NCBI GenBank assembly: GCA_932521035.1
Contig: OW051492.1
Span: forward strand, 6,820,001-6,884,000
Length of the DNA: 64,000 nt
Direction of reading: 5' to 3'
From: Oscheius dolichura
Lineage: Eukaryota > Nematoda > Chromadorea > Rhabditida > Rhabditidae
Below the pieces are notes generated by a model. It worked only from the letters and a program-made list of their open reading frames with translations, was not told where the DNA came from and ran no database searches. This document shows, piece by piece, positions 9,691 through 22,974 of the stretch (the stretch's first letter is position 1; each line of letters begins with the position of its first letter). The translations under genes and the position numbers were made by a program.

Positions 9691-12600
9691 TCACTTGCCT
9701 CTTTCTTTCAGGTCTTTCACAGCTTTGATATATGGAACAAGACTAGATAACGGCTTAGCGCGTAATATGAACGGATGTGAAAGTAGTTCGGTTGTATCGG
9801 CTCTGAATTTAGACAAATAAAAAAGAGCTTAAAACCAAACCGGTCATCAGGCTCCACAACGAGACATCTATCCAAAAAATTTACAAAATCGGGCGACAGC
9901 TCGTTTCGCTTTTTGATTTCGGGCTTTCCATTTTGTGCTATCAAGTAGATGGCCTGAGTCATAAATAGTTTTTTTAGCGTGGCAAATTTACCTTTAAAGG
10001 GGTTTCATGTAGATATGGTGGTTCCCCATCTACCATTTCAAGCGCCATAATACCGAGGGACCAGATATCAACTTTAAAATTATATTTCTTCTTATTTAAA
10101 ATTTCCGGAGCCATCCAATAGGGTGTACCAACGACGGTATCACGTTTGGAACCAGGATGAATTTGGGCACAGAAGCCCATATCTGTCAGTTTTACCTCGC
10201 CGTTCATGCCCAATAAGACATTGTCACTTTTGATATCTCTATGAACGATAGAATTACTGAAAGTTAAGATTAGAAAAGTTACAAATAGGCCGATAAACAT
10301 CTTTGACAAAATAGCACCTGTGAAGAAAATGGAGTGCTTTTAGGCATTCTTTAAGAACAGCAGAAATCTGCCCTCCGTCTAGTTCGGTTTTTACAACAAC
10401 ATCGGTCAAATTTCCCCCTTCAAGATAATCCATTACAACCCATAAGTCATCAGCTTCTACTAGAAAGGATTCTATGTAATTTACGAGATTCTGAAAGGCG
10501 ATTATGCTTCTAAAACGAAGATAAACCAACTGGATGTTTAAATTGCTGCATAACTTTAATTTCCGTGAGCAGCATCTCCTTTTTAGGTTGGGTTTTGAAT
10601 GCCATTCTTTTGACAGCTACCACTTCATTTGTCCCTATCTTATTCGCTACACAAACAACCCCAGATGCACTGTAAAAATGAGACTACCCTTCGGACACAG
10701 AACCAAGGGATTTATGCCCCGCAAATACTCACCCTACGCCAATTTGTCGTTTAGTTTCGTATTTATGGAGTGGATTACCATTGTTCACTATGAGGCGCAG
10801 TTCTTCCAAAACCTAGACGTGTGTTTGTTCAGCAATAAACCTGCCCCTCAACGCACCTGTGTGTCGGTCATTTTTTCTTTTTGTTGCTGTGTTCGCACCC
10901 TAACGCTTTCCATAGCTTTTTCCGGCGCGACATCATACGAGGCTCGTACATGATTTTCTTTCTGAAGCAGAGAAAATTTAGTAAATCTGGAAACTCACAT
11001 TTGAATTCGTATTTGGGTCGATATCGGAGCTAGTGTTACTAGCAACGCTACCGTTCGACAGAGAATGCCCGATAGAATTTGCTTCTGACGGCGAGAACTG
11101 ACATCCGCTTGATGGCTGGATAGATGCCGACGAGTTTGTCTTTAAATGCTAAAACACAAATCATTATTATAAACATAAATGCAGTGGATCTATATTGACA
11201 ATTTGTAATTTTGTGTATAGTATCCACAAATATGTAGTAACATTTTTCATCGTATTGTCCAAGACTCTTAAAACGTTCGCAGTTAGTTAGAGATGTCGAA
11301 CGCGAACGCGAATTTAAAAAGTCGCAGCATATTATACGCTTGCGTAGCACTGAACAAAGAGATCACGTTAAAGAACCAGACATGCTAACAGAAATTGGCA
11401 TAATGGTGCATCACTGTTGATCACGTGAATTACTAAAAGAATTAATAGTATTTCTCACATTCAAAACATTTTTAGCTTAGAAAGCCTCACCCGAAGTTCA
11501 TGTCCGATATGAGTGATATACGCAGCCCACGGCGAAAAAAAGCTAATTCTCTTCGGTGTTAATGTCCAATCATACATTGCTGATATTTTACAGCGAAAAC
11601 GAATGGACTACGTTGATGGGAAGCTAGAGCTGTCAGAATCGCCAGATGGTATAGCCTTTCTCACAGCAAGCCAGGTGCGACCCAAGGTCACTATATCAAA
11701 TTAAGATTACGAGGCGCAATCTGTAAGTTCAAAGTCAGCGATAATGATGGAATGCAAAAGATTGGAATAAGACGTCAGAAACAGCGGCAAATATGAAAAC
11801 AAGACATATGTGAAAATCCGGTTTGGTTAGGGGTGGTTAGCTTACATGGAGAGGGCGCTTTTCCTAAGCCGACGCACGCTATTTGGGGGCGGGCAGACCT
11901 GGAGAAGAGAGAAGCAAAGAGACAGGTCGCGCTGCTTTGAAAGGGAAAACTTCTGCCATCGGTCGAAATTATCCCTCTCATTCGAACATCTCGATGGCTG
12001 GGAAAAAGAGGCATCGGATAGCGAATACCGGTCATAAATGTTATGGCGAAATACAATTACCTAAAGTAAGCGCTTACCGACAACCGGAAGGTCACGATAC
12101 CTGCTTTAGCGAGCCATAAACGGGTAAGTCAAGACTTTTAGGGGCAATGTTTTTTGAAGGATACCTTTCTAATGCGTCTTATGATGTCACAGGATTTGAT
12201 AGAAGCGCAATAAAATGTACCGGAGATATGATATTATTTATGTCAGGTTAGACCCCCTAGTCTGTAGTTATTTTTGCCTGTGTAGGCACTTGTGCTTAGA
12301 ACCGTGTTTAGCTCTAGTACAATTTTGTGTGATTGTCTATTGTGGGGTATTGTTTTACTGGTGTGCTGTTCAATTGTCCTCATTGGACCATCGTCTTGGC
12401 TAATTCCTTAAGAAGGAAGCCATCATCACTGCAGTATACCTGGTATAAAAAAACACCGTGAAAGAAACACCCGATAAAACCAACATTTGGCTTCAAAATT
12501 ACTTGTAACCATCATTTTTAACAGAAAGATTTGATAAAAAAGATAGATAGCAAATCAGTTTCGACTATAAAGATTAGCGTCAAAAAGCAAGGTCAAGGCC

Positions 12601-14242
12601 AGCCAGACATTTCTATCTGTAAGTTGTATGGCTACAGTTACACATGTCTAATGATAATATTGTATTTCATCTAATAATGAAACCTTTACTAGTTTTAGTT
12701 AAACTTCCATGGGAGCCAGAATATAATAAAATAAAAACTAACCGCAGGTTTGGGAGGCACTTTTGGAGCAATTTTGTGTGTTCCGGGGATTGGAGCTCCT
12801 GTTTGAAGCGTCCCAGCGGCTCCGTTGATGGCTTTACTTCTTTGTGGAGGAGGGGGTGGTGGAATCGAAATCTTAGGTGTCCGCGGATAAACCGGCGGTG
12901 GGGCAATTCCTGCCTCTGAAAATAAACTCATTCATTATCGAACAAATGTAGAAAAAAACAAGTGTTAGTGTTTTTACGGAAAGAAAATAAGAATTAAATA
13001 AAAATATAGTAAGTTAGCCGTGCAGACTTTAAAAATTGGCATGGGTTACACCTGCGTTCTCTGTCGAAGTTTCGGTTTCTACAGATGAGGGTGACGGGGA
13101 TTTTTTTTTCGCGCTGTCTATCCATTGGGTGTGGGAATCAACTTGTAGCGATGTTGATGGTGTCAAACCTGAAGGGAGGCGTTTTTCAGAAAAAAAATCA
13201 TTAATTCTTTTATAACTGCTATTAAAAGAACCTACCAGATCCATTTGTGATAGCGGCTCGATGAAAATGTTCTTGTAACTGGCCTTCAAGAGTAATGTCT
13301 ATTTCGTCCTAAATACAAGTAAAAATTAAAATGAAAACAAAAGAAAATCTAACCTCGTCACTTTGATTGTATATTGAATTAGGTGTCATGAACTTTGCAT
13401 TTTCTTGTTCTTTGAGTGAAGCTGCATAATATTTTAATGCCGTAACCACAGCATTAGGATTTTTTTTTTGATCAGCAACACTGAAATGATCGTATTTTAA
13501 ATATATATCTCTATGTATTCGCATAGAACAAAAACTTCCAAATAATATTTTCTATACCTTATTTCTCGCAAAAGAATATCCATCCAAGGTTGCGGCAGGC
13601 CACTAAATTTCTGGCCATCATAACCGACGTGAACTCTGCAGTATTACTGAATTTAGCTTTAAATATTGTTACCTGTGTACAGTGTTATAGGGTTGGCTGA
13701 TATCTAGAGTTGAAGTTTTCGAAGGCTCTGGATTAGGTTCTTTCTCTCCTGGTGAGAAAATCCTTCCGAACAGTCCGCGTACCCGTACCTAACGAACGTA
13801 TATAGTCTGTTTCAAATGGAAAAGTCGTTCGCGCGCGGCGCAGACCTTCAAATTTTTCATATTCAATTTCTCACAAAATTTCCGATAATTCAATTTGATA
13901 TAGATTTCGGCTGTTTTTACTTTTTTGGATAGTTCATAGTCCAAATCAGCATCTGCAATAATATAAATAATCAAAACATGTGTGAAATCCGCGAAATGCG
14001 TGCAAAAAGTGAGGTTGGACCATCTACACGGGAAAATGCTCGATCTGCTACTTATTTAACCTTTAAAAAATTCGCGTTTCGTGGCCTTTCCATTTGAAAT
14101 GGACTATATATATAAATATGTAACATAGAAAGAAAGAAAATATTGTTCTTATGTACAAAATAAGTGCGAATATAGAAAAAATCTATTTTATTTATCTTAT
14201 TGAAATTCCCACCTTTCCTTTTTCTTTGGGTGTAGACGACAT
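9691..14242 (-). CDS. p21-activated serine/threonine kinase (PAK group)
   Basis: Ste20-type kinase activated by Rac/Cdc42. Exon 1 (14213-14242) reads [10 protein letters not shown]. Exon 2 (13673-13788) leads into exon 3 with the CRIB domain ([20 protein letters not shown]), then [15 protein letters not shown] as in PAKs. A Pro-rich linker (12746-12920) has PPPPPP and PPKPA. The kinase domain starts with IGVGASGVV and has [13 protein letters not shown], the activation segment [16 protein letters not shown] and an intact C-lobe ending [14 protein letters not shown]. The metal-binding DFG is DMG here ([10 protein letters not shown]); the phenylalanine to methionine change is unusual for PAKs. 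A MITE sits in intron 1. The long intron between about 11150 and 12745 may hold a nested gene. It could be the counterpart of C. elegans pak-1 or max-2; I cannot tell which. Confidence 0.88.
11500..12215 (+). CDS. possible nested gene in a PAK intron (uncertain)
   Basis: Plus-strand sequence inside the longest PAK intron has some coding character. One piece (about 11594-11671) reads [20 protein letters not shown] and onward and follows a good acceptor (gatattttacag). Another (about 11883-12119) reads a basic, Gly/Ser/Lys-rich stretch such as [18 protein letters not shown], and ends in a stop followed by AATAAA near 12208. An upstream ATG near 11502 could start the first exon, but I could not join the pieces in one consistent frame. 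It may be a small nested gene, a decayed copy, or chance. No family was recognised. Confidence 0.22.
13801..14108. mobile_element. MITE copy 1 (TA-flanked, terminal inverted repeats) in PAK intron 1
   Basis: A 308-bp non-coding unit begins TATAGTCTGTTTCAAATGG and ends with the near inverted complement, CATTTGAAATGGACTATA. It sits between TA dinucleotides, as expected for TA target-site duplication. A second copy lies at 47480-47792 with the same ends and long stretches of matching interior, including a run around CAGACCTTCAAATTTTTCA and GGTTGGACCATCTA. No transposase frame is present. TIRs plus TA flanks point to a Tc1/mariner-type non-autonomous element. It lies just upstream of the PAK exon 2 acceptor at 13788 without disturbing it. 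Confidence 0.85.
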
Positions 14243-14977
14243 CTGCTGCAGTCAAGTAAATAGCGACTGTTACCCGGTCTACAAAACTAGGTTATAAAAG
14301 GGTTGAAGAAAATTGAAATGCAAAAAAAAAGAATATGAATACTCGTCGAGCACATTACTTAGTATGTGAATTGGAAAGAATGTGGGTGGGTAAAGATCTG
14401 ACCGAGTAGAGGTGACTCATTCATCAACCGGGGGCGACACAACCCAAGCGATCAATATACGCCATTCGCCCTAGCTTATCCAGTGTGAGAACCATAGAAA
14501 TACTTGAACTAGATTGGAGGGTTTCACAGCTTTTCCATTTATATTTGCAAGAAGTATTCTAGAAGATACCAGGTAAAAGAATTCCGTGAACTGTTACAAT
14601 CTTTGAATTTATATACGAATGAAATCTCTAAAAAATAAGTTTTTTACCATACCAAAAAAAGCCTTATGTTGTATTCAATAATAAGCTTTTTAAAGCTAGT
14701 AAAGGAGCAAAGTCGGCCATATCAGAAAGAACGCATTGATTGGAGACGCAGTTTCTCGGAATGCTCTTCCAGATAAATTAACAGGAAATTGAGACGAGCA
14801 AAGAGTTCAAAAAGTCAGGAGAACTAGCCATTACTTACAGAAAGCAAGGAAACATACAAATATTATTTATAACCTGCAAACAACAATAGACAACGTAAAA
14901 TACGAGACCAAAAACGTAGTTGTTCAATATGTTGAAACGCATATTGACAGAGAAAACAAGTAACAAAGAACACCAGG
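14243..14977. other. gap between SNRNP200 and PAK genes
   Basis: About 735 bp between the SNRNP200 stop and the PAK start on the same strand. It is mostly AT-rich with one mixed segment at 14390-14480. No coding exon, tRNA or repeat match was found. Confidence 0.35.
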
Positions 14978-17900
14978 CTAATCATCATGACGTCTTTTAC
15001 GGCCTCGGCTTTCTGAAACGTTTGATTTTTAAAGGTAAAAAAAGAATCATACCAAGCACTTTGAATGTGAAATCAAACTCTTGATCTGCTCCTAAGTACG
15101 AGTCACAAATGAAATAAAGTTTATGCTTTGCGCTTCCAACCGTTTGTGACACGAAATCGAGTTGCATTTTCGCTGTTTTGTTTATAGTTAGTCTAAATAA
15201 ACGATAAGCATTTTTTTTATCGTAGTTACCTTTTTATAGAATGGAGGGCATTAGTAGAAGGATCTCCAATCACCAACCACCACCCTTCCTCTTTGTTTTT
15301 CTGTGGAAATAGTGGAGCCACAACTTTTGGAGCGATACCATCTTCGTCATTGTCGCGATCCATTGTAACAGTTATCACAATAGGATCACCCCTAAAATGA
15401 GGTTTAACTGCTAAGAATTTATATCTTACTGATTGACATTTTCGTCGGCAAGTTTGTACTCAACTTCAATAGAAGGATAACTGTTACAAAAGGCCGCTGC
15501 CTCACTTAGTTCTGCACCGTCCATTCCCAAAATGTAATCGCGAGTATCATCATCTTCCAACAAATCAAAAACGGATTTAATGTTCTAAAGAAAAAAGACC
15601 GTTTAAAGTTAAGAAGAAAATGGATACCTTTTCTTTTGCTCTTTCAATAAGAGCCGAGCTACTGTGAGGAATCTGTTTTAGAGAGTGTTCTGTGCTGTAC
15701 ATTGCTTGGGTAAGCATTTGCGATAACTCCATGGCATAAATGGCAGGAGAAAGCCAACCATTACTAGACAGCACATCTACACAAGCTTGTACAAGGCGAA
15801 TAGCCTTTAAAACAATAAGTTCAGTATCATTATTGAGCTCCGCAGGTAAACCAATTCTAGACAAATGAGCATGAATTAACAAATTGACCTAAAGATAAAA
15901 TTAAATTTGAACACACTAAAATGGATCTACCTTTACATGAGGATCAGTAAACTTGAGGCTTTTATTTTGTCCTGCTATTTTTCCAGCTAGCTGTTTAAGA
16001 ATATGATCCTCTTTATGACGGATTGGAATATTACTGAACTCGCTCGCATTTGAAATAATTTCGATCAAAGCCCGCAGCTTTGTTTTCGCTTGAAGGGACA
16101 TGGAAAATAGTTCAATTGTGGTATATGAAATGTAATAATAGGCAGCAATCATTCCCAAATTGAGTGGCTGCGTATCCATATCGTCCTTGATGGTAATGCA
16201 CTAAAAATCATATTAAAAATAACATGCACATAATACATACTTTACTTCTTTCTAGGTCTTTCAATGTAGTTTCCACCAGTTCAGATAAAGCATCCGATAA
16301 ATGCCTATGAGTAACACCTTGAAGATTGTAATAATTGGGATTCTGTGTCATTCTCCGATAGAGAAGAGTCCATGTCAAATAGTCGATTGCATCTTGCTTA
16401 TTTTCAATTGTTTTCGTAACAATTTCGGCATTAAAATGGTCATGCAGACAATGATCCAAATGCGATTCAATAGGGAGAGGATCATTTAAGAACTTTTTAT
16501 AAAATTCTCTCTTGGAAGACTGACACATAAGAACACATTTTGCTGAAACTTATGCATTTAGATGTTGTGTAATACTTACCGTCTTGATCTTTTCCAGGAC
16601 GATTAGCCAATCCAATCATGTGGAGCATATCTCCAATCGGATAGTCATCGTACACATGATATTTTCCGTTGTAATATTGTGTATCCATAACAACTACAAG
16701 ATATGCATGGACGTCAAGCTGGTAACACATTGTGCTAGTCGCAACGACTACCTAAAATAAATTGCTTAGATCTAAGCAGAAACATGCCTGGATAGCTCCC
16801 GTGCGAAAGAGTTCTTGCACAATTTGTGAATCTTTTTTAGACAATCCTTCATGCAAAAAGCCAACACCAGATTCAATCGAGTTTCTTAACCCGCTATCCT
16901 AAAAAAGATATATTTTGTAAAATTTGATGATACTTGAATAGCATTCAACAGAGATTGGAGATCCTGTACTCCTATTTGCAAGAATCTTTGTGGGGTGTTA
17001 TCTGCATGAGCATAGGTTACAATATCAAAAGCAGTGGACGTAGCTAGTCTTCTACTTGGAACAAATACCTGAAGGCATCTTAAAAACGGAAAAAAATAAA
17101 CACAAACCAGAGCGGGCTTGGGGTCGAGTTTACCCGCATAGTTAGTTATAGCTTGATACACAGGACGAACCATTGCAGCGAGCCGAGAAGGTGTATGAGA
17201 AAGGTTGAAGGATTTAATTTGTAGTTCCAGAGGCACTGGTCGAGTATTTGGTAGGAAATTGAACTGTGAATTGGAGGAAGCGCCAAGCCAGCCACCGACA
17301 TCTTTAGCATTAGTTAATGAGGAAGAAAGACCGACGATCCTGACCCCGCTCTCTAACTGGGAAGACATGTATCTCATTCGAGAGCAGATTACTTCAAGAA
17401 CGGGCTAAAAATATAATATAAATTTAATAAAATGGCTCTACCCCGTTCGGCCCTCCAATCATGTGTAGATCGTCAACAACAAACAATTTCACAGCCTGAA
17501 CATTTTTACGTTGCTTCCAGCGGCGCGAAACGTTATCCCACCTATAAAAAATAATAACATTAGTAAAATATTTAAAAAAAAACCTTTCTGGGGTAGCAAT
17601 AATAAGTTTAGCTCGCTGTAGAAGTTTTAGATCTGTAGAAGGCTCGCCAGTGAGAAGACAAACAGTCACATCCAATGCGGGACCCAATCGTTGCACCCAA
17701 TCAGCGTATACTTTTGTAGCAATGTCTTCTACTGGTGACACATACACACATTTTGTATCTGGATTATTGGCAAAATGGCGCATAATGGCTAATTCGGCGC
17801 AAACAGTTTTTCCAGAGCCATTGGGGGCGGCCACAAGCACGTTGTCGCTGTTTTCATAAACGGTACGAAATACTAAAACCAATAAAATTTTAAGAAATTC

Positions 17901-20900
17901 TATAAGAATACCTTGGGTTTGTATTGGGTTAAAGATAGTGACTCCAGCGGCTTTAAAGATATTTTCAAAGACAGAATTTCCCAAAGCCGAAACAGGAAGT
18001 GGCTGCAAGTCCAGTAGTTCCGTGGGTGGAGGATATTTCTCAGGAGGTATAAGATGTCGGAAAGAAATTGGCAGCGATGTTTGACTTCCTAGCCAGCGAT
18101 CAGAAATGACATGAACATAATAATGCGGCGGTAAGGGGTCAAACAGACGAACATACATCTTAACCACATGTTCATCTTCACAAAACTTGCTAAAATAGAA
18201 ACAGTATAGGGTAGTTTTAAAAAACTAACTGTTTCAAGAGAAAGTATTCATGATGAAGAATTCGCTCACAATCGTTGTCTTCTACAAAAATCCAGAAACC
18301 TTCGGCATTACCATGCACTTTATCATCCCATTTGAAGTCAGGAGTTATTGTTAACTCAATTTTTAAAGTAGTACGCGTAATAGGCTGTATAAGAGTAGAT
18401 AATTCTAATTTAGGGAACTAAAATAGTTGAGCATATATTTAGCTTCATTCTGACTCACCTGTCTTATGAACTTGTGAAGAGGTTTCCCCATTTTTGGCAT
18501 CTTTATTAAGTCGCCTAACTGGTGTTGATCCAAATCATAGAGGCGTTCAAATTGGTAGTTTTTCTTGTCAATGCTTCGTACTACTTCAGTCGGAATTTTT
18601 TTGAATTGGTGCAATGGGTTTAAAGATTGCCACTGACGATTCGTCACCATTTTGCTCAATCCTAATATCTTCTAAAACAAACTTGTGTATTATTACATGA
18701 TAAAACTAACATGAGCGAGTTCGGCCCATCCCCTCCACAAAACAATTTCGTACATGGCCCGGAAAAGTCGTCCAGCCGATTGTGAAATAAATACCATATC
18801 AGATTGTAATGCAAATCCGTCTAGCTTAAGTTGAGAGATATAAGCCTAAAATACACTGAATTCCAAACGATATTCAATTACCTGAAGAAGTACATTTGTC
18901 TTAGCACTTCCTTCTGAGAGACTCTCTTTTATAGGGATAGGTACCATTTCGGCCAATTTTTGAAGTTCCAATTTTTCTTCCTCACGAACCTAAACACATG
19001 AAAGATTGGCAACATCAAAAAATCGAATAATTTGTCAATGCGTAAAAACTTACAGCGATATGTTTAAATTCACTAGACAGCGAAAAGATTCTGAAGAGAT
19101 CTATTTCGTTGCATTCCGGTTTCAATCTTGAATTATAAGTATGCATAGAGTGGAATGTGCAATAGTAGTGAGATGCAATGCGTCCAAGTTCAGTAGCTTG
19201 AATTATTCCAGATTTCTTATCATAGTTAACTAAGTTTCCCTTATCAAGTGTCATGCAAGCAGTGTGTATAAGATCTGCGCGTCTCTGCTCCAAAAAGGGG
19301 TCATTTTTCTGCAGTTACATTATTAGAACCACCGAAAAAAAGGACCAACCACTTGATCAGGGGAAATGTGATACGTGGCAGGCGACTTTACCATACGCAC
19401 AAAAAGATATGTATAGCCCAGCCAGTCCATGGCATCTTTAACAGAATTGATAGTGCCCAAAACCACCTCAGCATTCAGACTATCCGGTAAATGAGGAATC
19501 ATCTGACTTTCCACGGGCAGCTAAATGGTTTTGAATATCGATTGTTAAATAAAGATTTTTGTAAGTTAAAAGAGCACTTACTTGCTGATTCATTAGAGAA
19601 AGGTAGAACTGCAACTCGTTGTGGCTCGTTATCAGAATACCTTCTCCCCGTGAGTCGTATTGAGGCCTTCCTGCTCTTCCAAGCATTTGCATAACATCGA
19701 GGGCGCCAAGTTCAGTCCAGTGCCCCTTTTCAGGATTATAGATTTGTGTTCCTTTGATAATGACAGTATGAGCAGGAAGATTAACACCCCACGCAAGGGT
19801 TGCAGTAGATACGAGCACTTGGATATGCTTGTCCGAAAAAAGGTCTTCAACGAGCGTCCTGTCCACTCGATTCATTCCAGCGTGGTGGATAGCAAATCCA
19901 TATGGCAGAAGATCTTTCAGATCCAGGTTTTTAACTTGTTCTGCTTCTGTTCGTAAAATTTCCGTGCTAGCACTGCCTTCGCGCATGAAATTACTGAGAG
20001 TGTCTTTCTCAAGACATAGATCACGCAAAGCTTTAGCCGTTTTTGCTGTTTCTTTCCTTGAATGTACAAAAACAAGTACCTAAAATTAACTATAAACTTG
20101 CTTGTATATGCTGTTTTACCTGACTCTTTCCAGCATGCTCCATGATCTTATCATAAACTACGTCGTTCATAGCTTGAAAACGTTTCAACGCCTTCTTCTC
20201 TGTTATTCCAATGTAGTGTTGATCCAGAGGTACCGGGCGGAAGCTGAACATATTGCAATTTACCACTGAGAAACGGTTTACCTATTATCGAAGAAGTATA
20301 AGTGATCTGGCTTCACTCTCAAGAATGTTGCAACATCATGGTAATTGGGCAAAGTTGCAGATAGGCCGACCAAACGACAGGTGTCGCTCGATTGCTCCAT
20401 TTGACGTAAACTGCGAACCACAATAGCTTCCAAAACAGGTCCACGATCGTCATGAAGAAGATGGATTTCATCAAAAATAACGAGGCGCACTAGTTGATTG
20501 TAAGCACGCTCTCCTCCTAAATTTCGTAACCTTTGTATAAAAACATTATCAAGTACCTTTTCTTGTAACAATATCGTATTTTTCTGGCGTACACACAATC
20601 ACCTGAGTCGCCATAAACTGCTCCTTGTTCATTTGGGCATCTCCCGTCATTTCTCCGACAGTAATGCCGAACGGTTTCAGCCGCTTGGTAAAATTACCGA
20701 CCATTTCTTGGACAAGAGACTTCATAGGGGCGATATAAATGCATTTAAATTCGTCGATTCTAACAGTTCCATCAGGGTTTAAATGTTTGCCTATTTCATG
20801 CAAGATGCTTAAAAGGGCTACGTTTGTTTTACCAGCACCCTTAATAATAAATATTATTACAAATAAAAATGAACATACTGTAGGAGCGCAAAGCAATAAA

Positions 20901-22750
20901 TGTTCATCACTGTTTAAAGCGCTGTTCGCCAATTTGGACTGAATCCTATTGAGTGATTTGAAACCTTCGAAAGCCGGTTGAGCCCATTTTGGTAGTTCTG
21001 ATATTGGAATCAGTTTCTGAAATGCAAAATTTAATCTCAGTGAGGCCGAGAAAATTGAATAGAACAACCGAATTTACCTCGTTATCAGCAAACGGCCGCG
21101 GTGGCTGGGCAGGAACAAAGATTTCTTCATAGCTTTTATGTTGTTTTCTCCATGAGCCTTGTGGCATATCGCACCTAACAATATTCAATTGAAAACCCGA
21201 TCAGCATTTAACTAACTTCCGATTGCTCATGTGATGTCCTCCTTGAGCGAAACCGAGATCATTCAAATCGAGCACTTTTCTACCAGCAAACCATTTACCA
21301 GCAGCTACAGCTTCCTCACCCGCGGCTGCCTGAGCTCTTTTGGCCGCAGTTTTGTTTTTCTTGTTTCTCTCAGCTTCTATGATATCGCCATTATCAACTT
21401 CTTGTAACTGCGTAAGAATATTATGCAATTCAGGACGAAGCCTCATTTCTTCCTCTATCTAAAATTGCTTATTAGCTATTTTTTGCTGTGAAAAACCTTA
21501 ATTCTGTCCTCATCCTGAGCTTGTTTTAGAAGCGTACAATAAAGTACTAAATTCCGGTGCTGACGAAGAGTTTTAATAAATTCGAAATTATCGAATCCCA
21601 GTAATAGAACCAACTTATTTTCACAATCACGATCATCTTGAGCATCCTATGAAAATTTAGTTAGTTAAAAATGTGAAAGTACCTTCAAAATGGTCATGAC
21701 CTCAGATACTTTCTGTTGGGCAATTATAGGATCCTGATAAAATTTCGCTAAAGATCGTTGGATCCAATGGGCATCAACATCTCTGGCATGCAGTCCACCC
21801 TTCTTTGTTTCATCTTCCTCGTCGTCTTTGAAACCATCTCCATGTAAAACTTCATCGAATGCAGCTTCAACTCCAGCTTCATCGCCAGAGCTTTCTTCAT
21901 CGTCTTTTCTGATGTCTTTATAGCCATCGTCCTGATCATCTTCATCAGATTCATCAAACTGTACGTTAACACCCTCATTTTCGTCAATTTCGTCCTTAAA
22001 AAAACTGGTTTAGCGTTACTACAAAACAAACCGTTTCCATGGTGTTCTCTTCATCGACATGGTAATCCGTTATCTTTTTCGCCAGATTGATCAACATGTG
22101 GCAACGTTCATCCGCTAAACTGCCCAAAAGAGCTTCTAACTCTTTTTTCTTGTCTTTCTCTTTAACCCGTTCCGATTTCAAAGTCTTCAACACTTCATCA
22201 GCTGCTCCACAAAGAACTTCCCGAGGCTGAAATGATATGAAATTTATACAAGCGCGTCATCTTTTTTAGCAAGTAGGCTCACTATAAAGGTTTTGAAAAA
22301 TCTCACCTGATCGCCAAGAGCATCTTGTATAGTAGCTAGAAGTATTTCATAACTTTGACGGGTTTCCTGTGTCCGGGGTTTATATTCGCCTATATATTCA
22401 GAGCTGTCGGTAGTTTGTTTTTTTACAATTCGATAATCGTTCTCGTCTTGTTTTCTTTTACTAAAATTAAAATAAATATAATACCAACTCTTCAAACCGT
22501 TTTTTTCGATCCTTAGACTCGTCGACTGGAGCTTTACCTCGCAAGTACTTGTCTCCCATTTTCATACCCTTGAGAACCTTATCGTTAAGAGGCAGAACTT
22601 CTCCTGTAGCTTCATCGCGAGCTCTTCGATCAGTCAGGTTGTAGTCTACTTGAAGAACCAAATTAGAATTCTAAAATAAAAAGTTGGTAATGAGCGAGAA
22701 CCCACTTGGCGGTATTCATACTGCTGGACTCTTGCGAATTCATCGGCCAT
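14978..22750 (-). CDS. SNRNP200: U5 snRNP 200 kDa helicase (Brr2)
   Basis: DExD/H-box RNA helicase that unwinds U4/U6 during spliceosome activation. It starts [20 protein letters not shown] and runs through about two dozen short exons. The N-terminal acidic/plug region (about 22750-21100) is followed by an active cassette with a Walker A split by an intron (CAPT...GAGKTN, near 20820-20900), [11 protein letters not shown], motif II DEIH (near 20470) and GLSATLPN. A Sec63 unit follows. The second cassette has NGSGKT (near 17810), motif II as DDLH (near 17465) and [15 protein letters not shown], followed by a second Sec63 unit ([30 protein letters not shown]). The tail is short and basic ([11 protein letters not shown]). 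The second cassette is degenerate in motif I and II, in line with its known non-catalytic role. Confidence 0.97.
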
Positions 22751-22974
22751 CTTGTTTAAGAAACGCTAAATAAGTTTTTTTTTTCTATAATTGAGAAAAC
22801 AGATAATGAGGAGGTTATAAACATCAGCTCAAAATTATTTGTCAAGATATTACAAAATATTTATACTACTATGTATATATATATATATTTATATCTGAGT
22901 AGAATTGGAATGTAGAAAATACACAACCATTCTCGTAAAGCGTAATAATATGCGTATGCAAAACCAAATAGAAC

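Noticed and set aside
14978..15040. Alternative C-terminus of SNRNP200 with a membrane-like tail in another frame
   Set aside because: The phase after the last intron gives [11 protein letters not shown] and a stop, the only frame that fits a nuclear helicase.
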